Source: Delphinus delphis (taxonomy: Eukaryota > Chordata > Mammalia > Artiodactyla > Delphinidae). Taken from it: a DNA stretch of 64,000 nt. A program made the position numbers and the translations under genes. The stretch lies in assembly GCF_949987515.2 (NCBI RefSeq), contig NC_082703.1:7054680-7118679 (forward strand), read 5' to 3'. This document shows, one piece after another, positions 11,340-22,905 of this stretch (positions within the stretch are counted from its first letter, which is position 1; every line of letters begins with the position of its first letter). The notes under the pieces were generated by a model. The model saw nothing but the letters and a program-made list of their open reading frames with translations, did not search any database and was not told the origin of the DNA.

Positions 11340-13930
11340 CTATAATCCAGCATGGAAGTTCAACAAAGTTTAAGTAAATAATGACATCGGATCTAATGAA
11401 ACATACATCAGATCTCTTACTATATACAGAATCATGTACTCTCTAAATAGCAATACATCTTCTTTTGAAACAGTCATGCTATGTTTATGAAAATTAATCT
11501 ACTCTTGGCTACAAAGAAATCTTCAATAAATTTCAAAGACTAGAAATTTCACAGGCCCCAATGTTTGATCAAGAGGCAAAAATAAGAAATTCTAATAAAA
11601 GTGCATACATAAACAATCAATCACTTGGACATTAGAAAGAAAAAAAACAACTTTTGCATAGAACGAAATAAAAAGAAAATAGAATCTGTAATTACAGACT
11701 ATTTAGAAAGTAACCGATAAGTATAGATGCGTTTGAAAAATGAATAAAATAATTATCTTCCCCAAATATTTTATGGGAAAATATTCAAGAAGCAAATACT
11801 TCTTATCCTATTTAAGCCATTTCAGAGCATAGGAAAAGGTGGAAACCTTCCCAGTTAACTTCCCAGCTGTCACAATATTAAACCCAAAACATGACAATAC
11901 TTTAAATATAAAAACTATAGGTCAATCCCATTTTTGAGTATAAGTGCAAAAATCCTTGAAATATTAGCAAATTGTATCCAATCGAATTCTGAAGGATGAC
12001 TATGGGTGGCCAGAAAAGGATTATTCCAGAGATGCAAAGATGCTTTAGCATTAATCTATTTTAAATAATATTCACCACACCAATAGCCAAGCAAAATCAT
12101 GACAGTATCTTGATAGATGCCCCAAAAGATTTTATAAAATTTAATTTCCATTCATAATTAATTATAAACACAATTCTTATGAAACTTGAAGTATAAAAAT
12201 ACTTTAACATGATGAAGGACAGGTATACGAAATAAAAAGCCATAAATATGTTTAAATAATAGAACACTAGACAGTCCCATTTAAGTCTATGAAACATACT
12301 GGTTACCAGCACCAACACATAGAATTCTGAGAGTCCCAGAAATAAGACAGGAAAATATGAAGCTTAAATACTGCAAAGGAGAAGAAAAATTTTGATGTGA
12401 TTTACAGATTATACTCTTGATAACCTGGAAAATCTATAAGATGGATTTGGAAAACTATTAGCATTAAAGAGTATTTAATAAGATGGCTAGTTACAAAATA
12501 AATACACAGGCCTTCATAGGTTTACTCTACACTGTAAACAGACTATTGGATAATATATGAATAAAATTCCCACTCATACAGCATCAAAAGATCATTCAAT
12601 TTCTGGAAAATAAGCAACAATAAAAGTTGCACTAACTACATGAAGAAAATTTCATACTTGTACTGAAACACGTAAAAGATGGCTTTAATTAATAAGCATG
12701 CATGTGTTTCTCAGTTGATAGAAAGAACAGTAATTTATAACTTTAATGTAATTACAATCAAAATTTGAATAGAAATTGGAAAACATTAACGAATGATACT
12801 AAAGTTTGTACAGACAATACAGAAACCAAAGAAATTTCGAAAGAGAAGACATGAGGGGTTGCTTATTCTTGCACATGAAAAATTGTGGTATAAAAGCTAA
12901 AATAGTAAAAACTGAGAGAGACAGGCAGACAGACATAGATCAGTGAAACTAAATTGAAAGTCCAAAACTGACTGAAGTGTTTTTCTGGGATTTTGTATAT
13001 GTGGAAAATGTGGCATTTCAAATCAATGGAGAATTTATTAACCAAATATATTGGTTAATAGATTGTATTCAGATAACTAATTAAATAATTGGAAATATAT
13101 ACATACAGTCCAACTTACACCTTAGTCCAAAATTGATTCCAGATGTATTAAACCATTTAATGCCAAAATTTAAAAACATATAAGTAAGAGTAGAAAAATA
13201 CAGTTGACTTCCTACCTGCTGTGAGGGAGAAGGCCTTTTTTTTTTTTTTTTTTTTCTGCTTAGAAATCCTTTATTGACTCCCAGAAGTCCTTAGATAAAG
13301 ACCACACGGAGAAGGCCTTTTTAAGCATTAAAGCAAGGGGAAAACTATAAGGGAAAAAGTTGACAGATATCATTACATTAAATTTAGTTCCTAAACCATA
13401 ATATGTAAAAATAAAAACAAGATTATAATTTTTGGAAAGTAACTGGGACATATATAATATCTATAGCAACTTTCATACAAAAAGAAATTAATAAAAATTA
13501 TCAAAAGCAAAATGTGTGAGTGCCATGAGTCAATCATTAGGGAAAACATAGTCAAATAACTCAGAAGCATATAAAATTATGTTTAAATGACCCCATCAAA
13601 GAAATGTAAATTAACATAATGATACTTTATTTTGCCTATGAAATTGGCACAATTAAAAAATAGTTAACATGGAAAAGTTCTGTGGTATATTATTTAGTGG
13701 TAAAGAGTGGTATCAAAACAATATGTATAGGATACGATCTCGGTTGTATTTTAAAAGTATGCAGCATACAATATACGTACATATAAAAAATGGACCATTT
13801 TAGTTTTTATCTTGGTTTTCTTCTGTGGTTTTAACGTTTAATAGATATATGCATGACTTTTGTAATCAGAAAACATTCCAAAATGTAGAGAATGAGTTTT
13901 AAAAGTATAAGCCAAAAGCAGAAAGTAGAC
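11340..13930 (+). mobile_element. Ancient L1 (L1M/HAL1-like) internal ORF2 relic
   Basis: About 2.6 kb aligns in order with L1 ORF2. It starts with an endonuclease-to-RT portion (ctctaaatagcaatacatct; ggctacaaagaaatcttcaa). The reverse transcriptase region follows (gtgcaaaaatccttgaaata; attccagagatgcaaagatg). Next comes the segment with 'cttgataacctggaaaatct' and 'acagcatcaaaagatcattc', then the 3' part (attggcacaattaaaaaata). Stops and indels are everywhere, so no protein is made. It appears to interrupt the older purine-rich repeat. A short mRNA-derived insertion lies inside it at 13241-13307. Confidence 0.75.
13226..13322 (-). pseudogene. Ultra-short processed retrocopy (mRNA 3' end only) with target duplication
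   Basis: On the minus strand there is about 50 bases of non-L1 sequence containing a poly(A) signal (AATAAA; plus-strand tttatt at 13269-13274). It runs about 14 bases later into a long poly(A), seen as T run 13236-13255 on plus. The unit is bracketed by a perfect 15-base direct repeat, ggagaaggccttttt, at 13226-13240 and 13308-13322. The empty site would read cctttttaagc, which fits the L1 endonuclease preference TTTT/AA. These are hallmarks of L1-driven retroposition of an mRNA severely truncated at the 5' end. I do not recognise the parent gene. A very short unknown SINE is the alternative. Confidence 0.75.
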
Positions 13931-13964
13931 AAGGGCCGCTGTAGTCATGTAAAGTAGAAAGTCA

Positions 13965-14800
13965 AAACAGAGGCAAACACGTTGGAGACTGAAAGGAAAC
14001 TGTCTATTTCAGAATCACTAAGGTCACTAGTGGTAGATGGCAGGGGAAAGGGAAGAAAGAGAAACAGAGCCAAACAAGGCTCCCAGCCTTTCTTTGGGCC
14101 ACTGGGTGGAATGGTGGTGGTGGTCTCGCTCACTGAGATAGGATCAGTGGACCAGACGTGGATGGTCGATGGAACGCAGGTGCTGATATATTGAGTTTGA
14201 AGTACCTATTGGCTCTCTACCAGGAAAGGTTGCAATTCAGAAGGAAAGTCTGAATGAGATATATGTCTATCTCCACCTATCTATCTATCTATCTACCTAT
14301 CATCTATCAATCTCTCATCTATCTATCATCTATCTATCTATCCACCTACCTATCTATTATCTATCTATCTATCTGGAAGACGTTAACATATAGATGACTA
14401 CTGGAGCTGGGATGGGATCACATGGGAGATTTTGCAGAGAAGAGGGCTGAGCCCAGAACTTTGAAGAGCACCTACATTTAAGGGACATCATTGAAGATAT
14501 GGGCTGAGGAAGAAGAAATTATGAACAAGTCTGAGAGTTAAGAAAAAAGCCGAGAGAATGGACTCATGGAGTCCGAAGGTGGAGAAGCAATCCAAGATCT
14601 AACAGGCGTGAGGGCCGTAAAAACACTGAAAGATGCACCCTTGACTGCTGAAGATGCGGGCCAGGTTAGGGTGGTGCATTTCAGGCAAGAGAGAGGAATC
14701 AATAGCACCCAGTGTTGCCAGAGGGTCGGGAAAGTGAAGGCGTAAGAAGTACAGACTAAGGAGGCCGTGGGATTTGGGCAAGAGCTGGTTAGATGGAGCA
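13965..14800 (+). repeat. Ancient purine-rich interspersed repeat, third segment
   Basis: After the L1 relic, the diverged repeat seems to resume: 'actgggtggaatggtggtgg', 'tcactgagataggatcagtg', 'attgagtttgaagtacctat', then after the microsatellite 'catatagatgactactggag' and 'gaagagggctgagcccagaa'. The order agrees with my memory of the consensus. Open frames here (for example 14538-14825 minus) are not credible genes. Confidence 0.45.
14268..14373 (+). repeat. (CTAT)n tetranucleotide microsatellite
   Basis: Imperfect array of ctat/tatc units with ctac and catc interruptions, about 105 bases. It lies inside the ancient repeat. Tetranucleotide arrays of this size are commonly length-polymorphic. 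Confidence 0.95.
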
Positions 14801-15600
14801 GTAGTGTGGGGCCTGACCAGGTCACTGAGGAGAGAGACGGAGGAGAGGAAGTGGAGACGGGGAGTGAGAGAGCTTTCTTGGACCATCTTGGCTGTGAATG
14901 GGGTAGAGGCAGAGGGTGGAAGCTAGGGGGGCCATGGAGGCATTTTTACTTCTAAGCTGCCTTCAACTTGACCTTGTTTTCATGCTGATGAAGAGGACGG
15001 GTCTGTGGGGCGGGGAGTTGGGGTGACAGCAGGGAGCACAGAGGAGATAACTGGCTAGATGCGCTCTCCTAGGGAAAGAGCAGAAGTGGAGCTCTGTGCC
15101 CAGGTGGGTCATGCTTCATCTCGGCCGTGATGGAAGGATGATGGGTGCGTGTGTATGTGTGTGTGTACATATGTGTGTATGTGTGTGTGTAGGGGGTGGC
15201 TGGCTAGTGGACCTAGCTGGGGAAGGAACGGGTCAGGGAGAGGAGTTGCTTCCAAGAGCACATTCTCCATACGTGATCGGCGCCCTTTAAAAGGTTAAAG
15301 TGATCTTGCAATTGAGAGAAGCATCGTGAAAGCCAGGGTCAGCTACTGACACGGCTGTTGGACCATGAGACTCTTACAGAAGACAGAGAATGGCGACGTT
15401 GTTTTGTGTCCTCACCGTCCTACCCACCACGGTGCCCATCCCGAGTAGGTTTCTGCATCTCCCCACAACCTGGCCACCTGTCTTTAGCAACCAAGCTTGG
15501 CCCCTTTTAGGGTTTCTCCCCTTCGACTCCATGTTAGATCTTGGATATCTTTTGGCTTCTATATTCATCGTGAAGTAGGAGCTGAATTAGTTTACTGAGG
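14800..15600. other. Purine-rich sequence with (TG)n, no gene recognised
   Basis: No recognisable gene. A TG-rich microsatellite with TATG variants lies at 15146-15191. Short open frames on both strands (15374-15568 minus, 15390-15578 plus) overlap fully and match nothing known. Confidence 0.6.
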
Positions 15601-16065
15601 GAGATGGAAGAGGGAGTGCGATGTGGGACTTAAGATTTAAAATACCAGTTTTACTCTGTGGGGGAAGAGCATTTCAGGTAGACAGAGCAGCAGTGGGGAA
15701 GGCCCTGAGAGGGACATTCTCTGGCTCACTGGAGGAAGAGCAAGGAGATCAGGGTGGACAGGGAGTGATGAGAGAAGGGCAAGGTGAGGTCACAGAGGGA
15801 GCTAGGGGTCAGATCCTGCAGAAGGGCATTACGATGGTCCAGGGGAGGGATACCTAGGCTGTTAAAGCGGGGTGGGGTGGTGAGAGAAGTGAGATGCAGA
15901 CTATATCTTGTCCCAAAGCATTTGCAGATGGATCACACTTGAGGCCAGGATGGTGCCGAGGATTTTACCCCGAGTAGCTGATTGAACTGTGTTGCCGTCA
16001 CTGAGAAAGGAAGATGTTAATGAAGATGGATATCCGGCAAGGCTGATGAAGTAAAATAGAGAAGA
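15600..16065 (+). repeat. Second copy or segment of the ancient purine-rich repeat
   Basis: 'gggggaagagcatttcaggt' then 'gacagagcagcagtggggaa' and 'ggccctgagaggg', followed by 'gtcagatcctgcagaagggc', resembles the repeat consensus wording (gaagagcattccaggcagag; gcaaaggccctgagg; gatcatgtagggcc). This segment belongs upstream of the 13965 segment in the consensus, so it is a separate copy or a rearranged one. Confidence 0.45.
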
Positions 16066-16289
16066 TGCAGACACGTACGATATTAAGCTAAATGAGAGAT
16101 ATCACAGGAGAATAGATTTTGAAAATGGTGGAAGAAAACTTCTAACAACGATAAATCCACGTGAGTATACTAAGGTAAAATGGGGAATGCTTGCAAAAAA
16201 AAGATCACAATTGGCAAAAAGTCAATTAAAATATGACGAAATCAATAGCTATTTTAAAAATGGAAATAATTTTCATGATTGCTTCACCC

Positions 16290-16531
16290 TCTAAGTATAT
16301 GTGTATGTGTATACATATATATGTATATATGTGTGTGTATATATATATATATACACTAGATATATAAGTAAATATATTCCTAAACCACGATTATTATATA
16401 TGTGAATTATACGACTTTTGTTAGTTAGTTATTTTAATGTACACATACATATGTATGTCTGTGTGTGTGTATATACAAGGAAATACATTTCTAAGCCTAG
16501 ATTATTATATATATATGAAGTTTACTACTTT
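16290..16531 (+). repeat. TA/TG-rich block containing a diverged tandem duplication
   Basis: Two related units lie in tandem. The first (about 16300-16420) contains TG/TA repeats, then 'ttcctaaaccacgattatta' and 'acgactttt'. The second (about 16440-16531) contains TG repeats, then 'tttctaagcctagattatta' and 'ctactttt'. Unit length is about 110 bases. Confidence 0.7.
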
Positions 16532-16534
16532 TAT

Positions 16535-16765
16535 TTATTTACTTTTTTCAATTATAGTTGATTTACTTTATTAGTTTCAGGTGTACAACCTAGTGTACAA
16601 TCTACAACCTAGATTATACCCCATTAAAGTTATTATAAAGTGTTGGCTATATCCCAACAATACAACCTTACATCTTATTTATTTTATACATAGTAGTTTA
16701 TACCTCTTAATCCCCTATCCCTACCTTGCCCTTCCCCCATCCCTCTTCCCGCTTTCAAGAGACAA
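16535..16765 (-). mobile_element. L1 3' UTR fragment
   Basis: 'caattatagttgatttactt', 'agtttcaggtgtacaaccta' and 'cttaatcccctatccctacc' match the reverse complement of the L1 3' UTR seen elsewhere in this window, for example at 60535. It is diverged and non-coding. Confidence 0.75.
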
Positions 16766-19690
16766 ATAATTGTATTTAATTTTTCAAATAGAAAATGAGA
16801 GAAAACCGCCCAATTTATTTTTAAGGGGGGGGGGGGCGTGTATTTGACATTCTCTTCTCTCCTCGCCACCTTACGTACCAAATCATTTCACCAGTAAAAC
16901 GCCTACGTGCCTTCTCACAGATTTACAGATTTCAGGGTGATGGACTTCCTCCAGTGATGAGCTGGATTTTGTGAGAATTAAAGAAAGAAGGAAGACGGGT
17001 GGGGGACTCAGGGCAGGTATTGGGAGGTGTGTGGACAGAGGGTGGGATGGGCATCCCCTAAGCACATTCTTGGCGCTAAGGACAACAAAACAGTTTTGTT
17101 CTATATCCAGGAAGTCTGTATATGGCATCTTTTCACTGCGGCCTTCTTGTTGAAGATTCCTGGTGAAAAGACCTCTCACAGTTCTTTCTTCTTTCACCTT
17201 TCTTCCCTTTCTTTGGCCAGAAATCATGTTCCTGTTTTGTGGAAGGACATGGCCTGGAGCCTGTCCATCGGGTGACCGCAGGGCCTTCCCTAGCCTTTCT
17301 GCCTGGATTAACTGCTTCCCCTACATCCGCCCCATGACCGTTGTTGAGTGCCTTCACCTTCGGGCTCTCCTGTCACCTCTGGGCTCCATCCCTGAGACAC
17401 CAGCTCCTCTGATTCTGAAAAAAACAGTGGACATGGGCTTTGGACCCCTTCCTACCATCTGGGTTTATTAAATAGAGCTGAGTGGCAAACGATTCATTTG
17501 GAAGGTCTGGGGAGTGACCTGAGGGGCAAAGAAAAGTCTCCCTGCACTTTTAAAAGGTGGCTGGCCATCTGGCCTGGCAAAGACGCTCATTTTACATTTC
17601 ATGGTACATGACTGAAATCATTTACCATTAAGTTCTATTTGAATAAAATAGTAGTAGACATTTAGGTAATATTACAGGGCAATAAACGTTTAAGAGTCTT
17701 AGGAGTATGAGCTTTCCAAACGCAGTTCAGACCCAGACGCTAAAAGTGCTTCGTACGTATATATTATACATACATATAACCTTTTCAGACTTTTGGCTTT
17801 TGCTCACATAATGAAAGAATTTTTCCCCTTTCCCTTTTCTTTCACATTTTGAATTGTTTAAGACTTTCCTGGCTACAGTCCCCTCCCCTATCTTTCCCTT
17901 TTTTTTTTTTTTTAAAATACACTGGGTAGAAGAAGCATGAGGGAAATGTACTTAAAATTCAAAATGCTTCCCCTTTATCATTACCATGAATCAACACAAT
18001 AAATGAGCCCCTTCAGAGCACGGTAATAAGAATTTGATAAATCATCAGCCAAAAATTAACTAGATGTCAAAACAATCTTTGGGAAGTGTGATGGATTAGG
18101 GGTGATAGCAGCAATTAATCTCCCAGCATGAGTTCACCAGAGAGACACAATGTAGGGAGATGGATGGGGGCAGTGGTTCAGGATCTACAAGGTCAGGACT
18201 CTACTGAAAGGAGTGGGCGGAGGCTGCAGAGAGAGAGAGAAGAGAGTCATCTCTGAGTCTGCAATACCCCGGCCTCCAGCCGCTGAGCTGGAGGTCAGTT
18301 CTCTGCCTTTGAAAAGCTTTCTGTCTCCAGCTGCTCTCTCCCTAATGAGGAGAGCACTTCTCCTCTCGTGCTAATAACTGCCACAAGTCAGCTCATGGGG
18401 CTCAACACACGGCCTCCGAGAGCGGGAGGCTTGGAGGGCTTAATCTACCGAGAGGGGTAGCTCCTTGTAAACAGTGATGGGAAGGGGAGGGGTCTGGGAG
18501 CGGTGACAGGAGCGCCTTACCTCTGGGGTGCAGAGTTCGGCTGTGGCTGTCCCAGGGCCCAGTCCAGGGAAGAGTGATACCTCCACAGAAAGAGGAGAAG
18601 CCCCTCTGCAGGCGCCAATCTCATAAATCTCCCTGTTTTGGAAGAGCTGCCTCTTTTATTTGCCTTTTTTTTTTTCCAGTAGAGTTCACCATATCTGAGG
18701 AAATGGCAGTTTGAGAAGAGGATGCAAAAGAGGCCCCTGTTTTTAACTTCCTGGCGAAGGCTGGTGAGGCCGGAATCCTCAAGTAGAGACACATCTCCAC
18801 GTGGTGTGGTCACAGGCTCCTGAGTCTAAACTGGCAGATGTAGGGCTGTGCTGATAAGGATGGTGGTGGTGAGTGGCAGTGAGCTGGGCAGGAAGGAGGA
18901 GAAAGAGAGACACACAGTTCCATTTAGCCAGTGGGAGGATCACATCTTCCACTGTCCTGGGAAACACTGCACACTCTTGGGGGTGGTGGAGAAGAGAGCT
19001 CCTAGCCATATTCGGGATGTACTGGGCCAGGCCATGGGAGCTGGGATTCTCGAGTTGCTCCTTTACTCCCCAAGGGAAATAGAATTCTTTACTATCAAAG
19101 ATTCCTAGGAGGTTTACGTGGCCAGGGCTTTGATGCTGCTCCTGCTAAATTTGTAAGTGCTTCCTGGCTAGCTTTATAATAATCATAAAAACATTATAAT
19201 GCCTGGCAACTTTCTAATGTTTTTTGGTTTACAAAGCTCTGTGACAACCCTGGGTCTTTCCCAAGGGACTCTCGATATTTTTCATGACACACCTTACTAG
19301 TATACCCCAGAATCCTAGCATTTAGCCACTATATCATCTATTGGATACTCTTCAGTCTTCACACAAGGAAAGTGAGGTGAGAAAGGTTAAAAGATATGTC
19401 ATGTATCACTAAACTGATGAGAAGGAAAAGAATACTTGATCCTCTCGGCTTTGCCTTCCAGGGCATTTCTCATCTTTAAAATCTCTAGCTCTGATATTGG
19501 AGAGGATTTGGGGGTGGGGTGACGCTCTGTAGTTTCCAACTCAACCCAACCCGAATGCACAGAAAATAGGCAGAGCTGAACATCTTTTAAAGCAAAGACT
19601 TAGCGCTCTCTAGCTGCCAGGAATGAAGGATGGTAACCTGGTCTCGTCTTCAAGAGAAGGAAGAAAACTTGCAATAAAACCACGTCAGCA
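16766..19690. other. Mostly single-copy sequence, no gene recognised
   Basis: No gene recognised. It contains a run of about 12 G at 16826-16838, a T run at about 17897-17915 and a short GA run near 18228. The stretch 17940-18140 is AT-rich and repeat-free and is listed separately as a possible regulatory element. Open frames such as 17163-17471 (plus) and 18517-18813 (minus) show no known domain. Confidence 0.55.
17940..18140. promoter_or_regulatory. Candidate conserved noncoding element
   Basis: Unique AT-rich sequence with closely spaced 'ggtaataagaatttgataaa', 'aaaattaactag' and 'gcagcaattaatctcc' motifs, including several homeodomain-like TAAT/ATTA cores. Suggestive only. There is no conservation evidence. 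Confidence 0.2.
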
Positions 19691-19699
19691 GAATGGAAG

Positions 19700-19850
19700 G
19701 TTTCCTACTGCCTCACTGTTGACCTTGAGCCAGTGACTCTGTCTCTCTGTGTGGCGATTTCCTCATCTGTAAAGGGGAACGCTAATCCTTCTGCCTTGTA
19801 TGTGGTGAGAGTCAAATGAGTTTTGGGAACAATCGTTCTCCATAACTGTT
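19700..19850 (+). repeat. MIR fragment
   Basis: 'ttgaccttgagccagtgact', 'gatttcctcatctgtaaagg' and 'gtgagagtcaaatgag' match the MIR core and 3' region in sense orientation. Confidence 0.7.
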
Positions 19851-21080
19851 GGTTAATGTTCTCCCAGAGTTGACGGCATTGCCCTCTCTCCATCACGCCC
19901 ATGAACTCTCTACTGGTTCCACAGGTCTTAAAGCAAGATCTGACTCTTCTTCTATGACTTCAAGCTCCACAATACCAAGGAAGAGGCTAAGGGTGCTGGT
20001 CCAGGCCACCCAGGCCATCCGGCCTCTGGCACTCTGGCCAATGCCAGAAAAAAAGGCTTGGGAATGTCAGGGCACCACCCTGTTTTCTCCCGTTCATAGG
20101 CTACTTCACCAAGGATTTGATGTCCAGCATTCAACCAATATCCTGCTCTTGGATGGTACTTTACCTTTTCTCAAGTACCTTCTCATAAATTATCTTTTTC
20201 TTTCATGAGAGCTTGGATTAGCTTAGGCCAGTCCATCTTCCTTTTTCCTCTTCTGTAAGCAGCCTTGTTGGGGAAGTTCCCAGATTCTTTGATAAGCAGC
20301 AAACACCTGCTCAGGCTATTTAATTTTTCTGCAACCATATTGTTTTGAAAGATCAATAGGACTGTGAGTTTACAGCTGGCCTTTCACAGAGGTCCTGCTG
20401 CTCCCTCTCCAGATTCCGGGCAGGGGGCAAGGGAAGTAGGTTGTTCTCTCCTCGATGAGAAGGGGATGTGAACATCAATGGGTTCTGGAAAGCTGAAGTG
20501 GCTCTTTAGGGCTGATGGGCCCAGACAGTTCATAACTGGCTTTGTTTCACTTTGCCCAATACAGAGTCAAGGATTTCCACAGAGATGTCGTGTCTTTACT
20601 GTAAATACACTTATAAAGACTGACAGACATACACACGCAGGCACAAACCTCCACCCACAGTCATACGTTCAGTACATATATGTGGTCGAATACACTCACT
20701 GATGTAAATACAAACTGATATCGCACACGCACATGGTAGCACCCATGGAGCCACACACAGAGACACCCATATATCCTCACACAGCCGCATATGCAGACAT
20801 AAATGTACACTGAGACACACACACACCGACAAGGCAACAACCCAGAAAAGAAACACAACAAGGACTTCTGCAGCTTTACGCCTGCCTTGGTCTTGAGAAT
20901 GAGAGGGAAGCTTCTGAGGTCAGGTGCTGTGTACCATCCCTTAGCCTTCACTGAGACTCCTAATGCTAGTTCTACACTCTGGATGATAACTAACTACGCC
21001 TCACTGACCAGATCAGGGACCGATCCTCAGTAAGCAGGTGTGCAGCCTGGAGGTCAGCCTCCGAATTACTGGGAGACATA
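19850..21080. other. Single-copy sequence with CA-rich tract
   Basis: No gene recognised. 20620-20830 is rich in ACAC, CATA and CACA units, so the minus-strand frames there (20611-20856, 20661-20951) are cysteine/valine-rich translations of low-complexity DNA and not proteins. Confidence 0.6.
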
Positions 21081-21082
21081 GT

Positions 21083-21162
21083 GTTATGGGTTGAATCATG
21101 TCTCCCCCCAAAAAGGCAAGCTGAAGTCCTAACCCCCAGTACCTCAAAATGTGACCTTATGT
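21083..21162 (+). mobile_element. MLT1 LTR, left part
   Basis: 'gttatgggttgaatcatgtc' and 'cctaacccccagtacctcaa' are the 5' end of an MLT1-type (MaLR) LTR. The LTR is cut by the L1 at 21163 and resumes at 21881. This is an ancient non-coding relic. Confidence 0.85.
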
Positions 21163-21778
21163 TGCAGCCACTATGGAAAACAATATGGAGGTTGCTTTAA
21201 AAATTAAAAAAGAGTTGCCATGTGATCCAGCAATCCCACTCCTGGGCATATATCTGGAGAAAACTCTAATTTGAAAAGACACATGCACCGCAATGCTCAT
21301 AGCAGCACTATTTACAATAGTCAAGACATGGAAACAACCTAAATGTCCACCGACAGATGACTGGATAAAGAAGATGCGGAACATATATACAATGGAATAC
21401 TACTCAGCCATAGAAAAGAATGAAATAATGCCATTTGCAGCTACATGGATGGACCTAGAGACGACCATGCTAAGTGAAGTAAGTCAGACAGAGAAAGACA
21501 AAATACCATATGATATCTCTTATATGTGGAACCTAAAATATGACTTAAATGAACTTATTTATGAAACAGAAATAGACTCACAGACATAGAGAACAAACTT
21601 ATGGTTACCAAAGGGGAGAGGGGGTGGGGGAGGGATAAATTAGGAGTTTGAGATTAGCAGATACAAACTACTATATATAAAATAGGTAAACTACAAGGTC
21701 CTATCATATAGCACAGGGAACTATATTCAATATCCTGTAGTAAACCATAATGGAAAAGAATATGAAAAAGAATATATA
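21163..21778 (+). mobile_element. L1 insertion, 5'-truncated ORF2 C-terminus and 3' UTR
   Basis: The sequence encodes the end of L1 ORF2 in an open frame covering about 21293-21589. It includes 'MLIAALFTIVKTWKQPKCPP' and 'MEYYSAIEKNEIMPFAATWM', characteristic of the ORF2p C-terminus, followed by 3' UTR (ggttaccaaaggggagaggg). The reverse transcriptase and endonuclease domains are absent, so it is immobile. A 9-base duplication, accttatgt, flanks the L1 and the microsatellite (21154-21162 and 21881-21889), showing that it inserted into the MLT1 LTR. Confidence 0.92.
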
Positions 21779-21798
21779 AATATACATATATATATGCG

Positions 21799-21880
<82 letters not shown>
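21779..21880 (+). repeat. (TA)n(TG)n(TA)n microsatellite at the L1 tail
   Basis: A compound dinucleotide array (TA-rich, about 12 TG units, then about 18 TA units) occupies the place where the L1 poly(A) tail would be. It probably expanded from the TA-rich end of the L1 3' UTR. Long TA arrays can extrude cruciforms and are often unstable. Confidence 0.92.
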
Positions 21881-21881
<1 letters not shown>

Positions 21882-22255
21882 CCTTATGTGGAAAGAGGGC
21901 CATTGCAGATGTAATTAGTTACATTAAGAAGAGATCACAGGAGTAGGGTGGGCCCTACATCCAGTAGGACCAGTGTCCTTATAAGAAGAGGAGAGAAATA
22001 CACAGAACGAGAATGCCGTGTGATGACAGAGGCAGAGCCTGGAATTATACAGCTGCCAGCCAAGGACCACCAAAGATGACGAGCAAACCACCAGAAGCTA
22101 GCAAGAGGCAAAGAAGCATGGTTTGGAAGGACCATGGGCCTGCTGACACCTTGCTTTTGGACTTCTAGCCTCCGGACTCGTGAGACAATACTTTCCATTG
22201 TTGTAAGCCCTGCAGTGTGTGCCGCTTTGTTAAGTCCCTGGGGAACTAGTCCACA
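21881..22255 (+). mobile_element. MLT1 LTR, right part
   Basis: Continues the LTR begun at 21083: 'gatgtaattagttacattaa', 'tgggccctacatccagtagg', 'tccttataagaagaggagag', 'gctgacaccttgcttttgga' and 'cttctagcctccggactc'. It ends near 'tttgttaagtccctggggaa'. No coding capacity is expected in a solo LTR. Confidence 0.85.
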
Positions 22256-22384
22256 CACAGAATTTGAAACGAAAAAGATGTATTCAATATTTTATGTAAT
22301 TTTTATATTTCGAACATCAAAACAAAACCGTCTGTTTTAAAAGAACAAGCATCAAAAATAAAGCACCACACATTCTTCTCGCTG

Positions 22385-22905
22385 GCGTGTGTAAGTAGGA
22401 GACGATAAGCCTTCTGGTCAAATCCTCCTATGCGTCCCCATTTTCCTGGCTCAGAAACTAAGTCCTCATGGTGGCCTCTGAGGTCTGCTCGACCTCCCCC
22501 TGGTGCCTCTCTGACCTCGCGCCCCATCCCCCTCTACTTATCTCCTCCAACTGCCTCTGCAGGAGTCCTCTGCCTGCCTGGAATGTTCTGTCCCGCAAAG
22601 CCTCCTAGCTCACTCCCTTAAATCTATGCTCAGACGTCACCCTCTCAGTGAGGCCCGCAACCCCTAAAAATCACCCTCCTCTCAATTCTCCTTACTTTGT
22701 TCTATTTTTCCCCCTGGCTTATCACCTCCTGGCACATGATACAATTAACTCACTTTCTATGTATATTGTCTATCTCCCCTGCAACACATTAGCTCCAAAA
22801 GAGCAGGGATTTTTTGTTTGTTTGTTTCTGTTTTGTTCCCTGCCCAGTGCCTAGAATCCTGTCTGGCATTTACCAAGTGCTCAATATATCTTTCTGAATG
22901 AGTGG
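22385..22905 (+). repeat. L2 LINE 3' end
   Basis: The phrases 'ctgcctggaatgttctgtcc', 'ctcagacgtcaccctctcag', 'gagcagggattttttgtttg', 'gcccagtgcctagaatcctg' and 'agtgctcaatatatctttct' follow the L2 consensus 3' region in sense orientation, with a (TTTG)n stretch inside. Ancient and inactive. Confidence 0.8.

Noticed and set aside
14268..14373. CRISPR-like or tandem gene repeat
   Set aside because: It is a simple tetranucleotide microsatellite without spacers.
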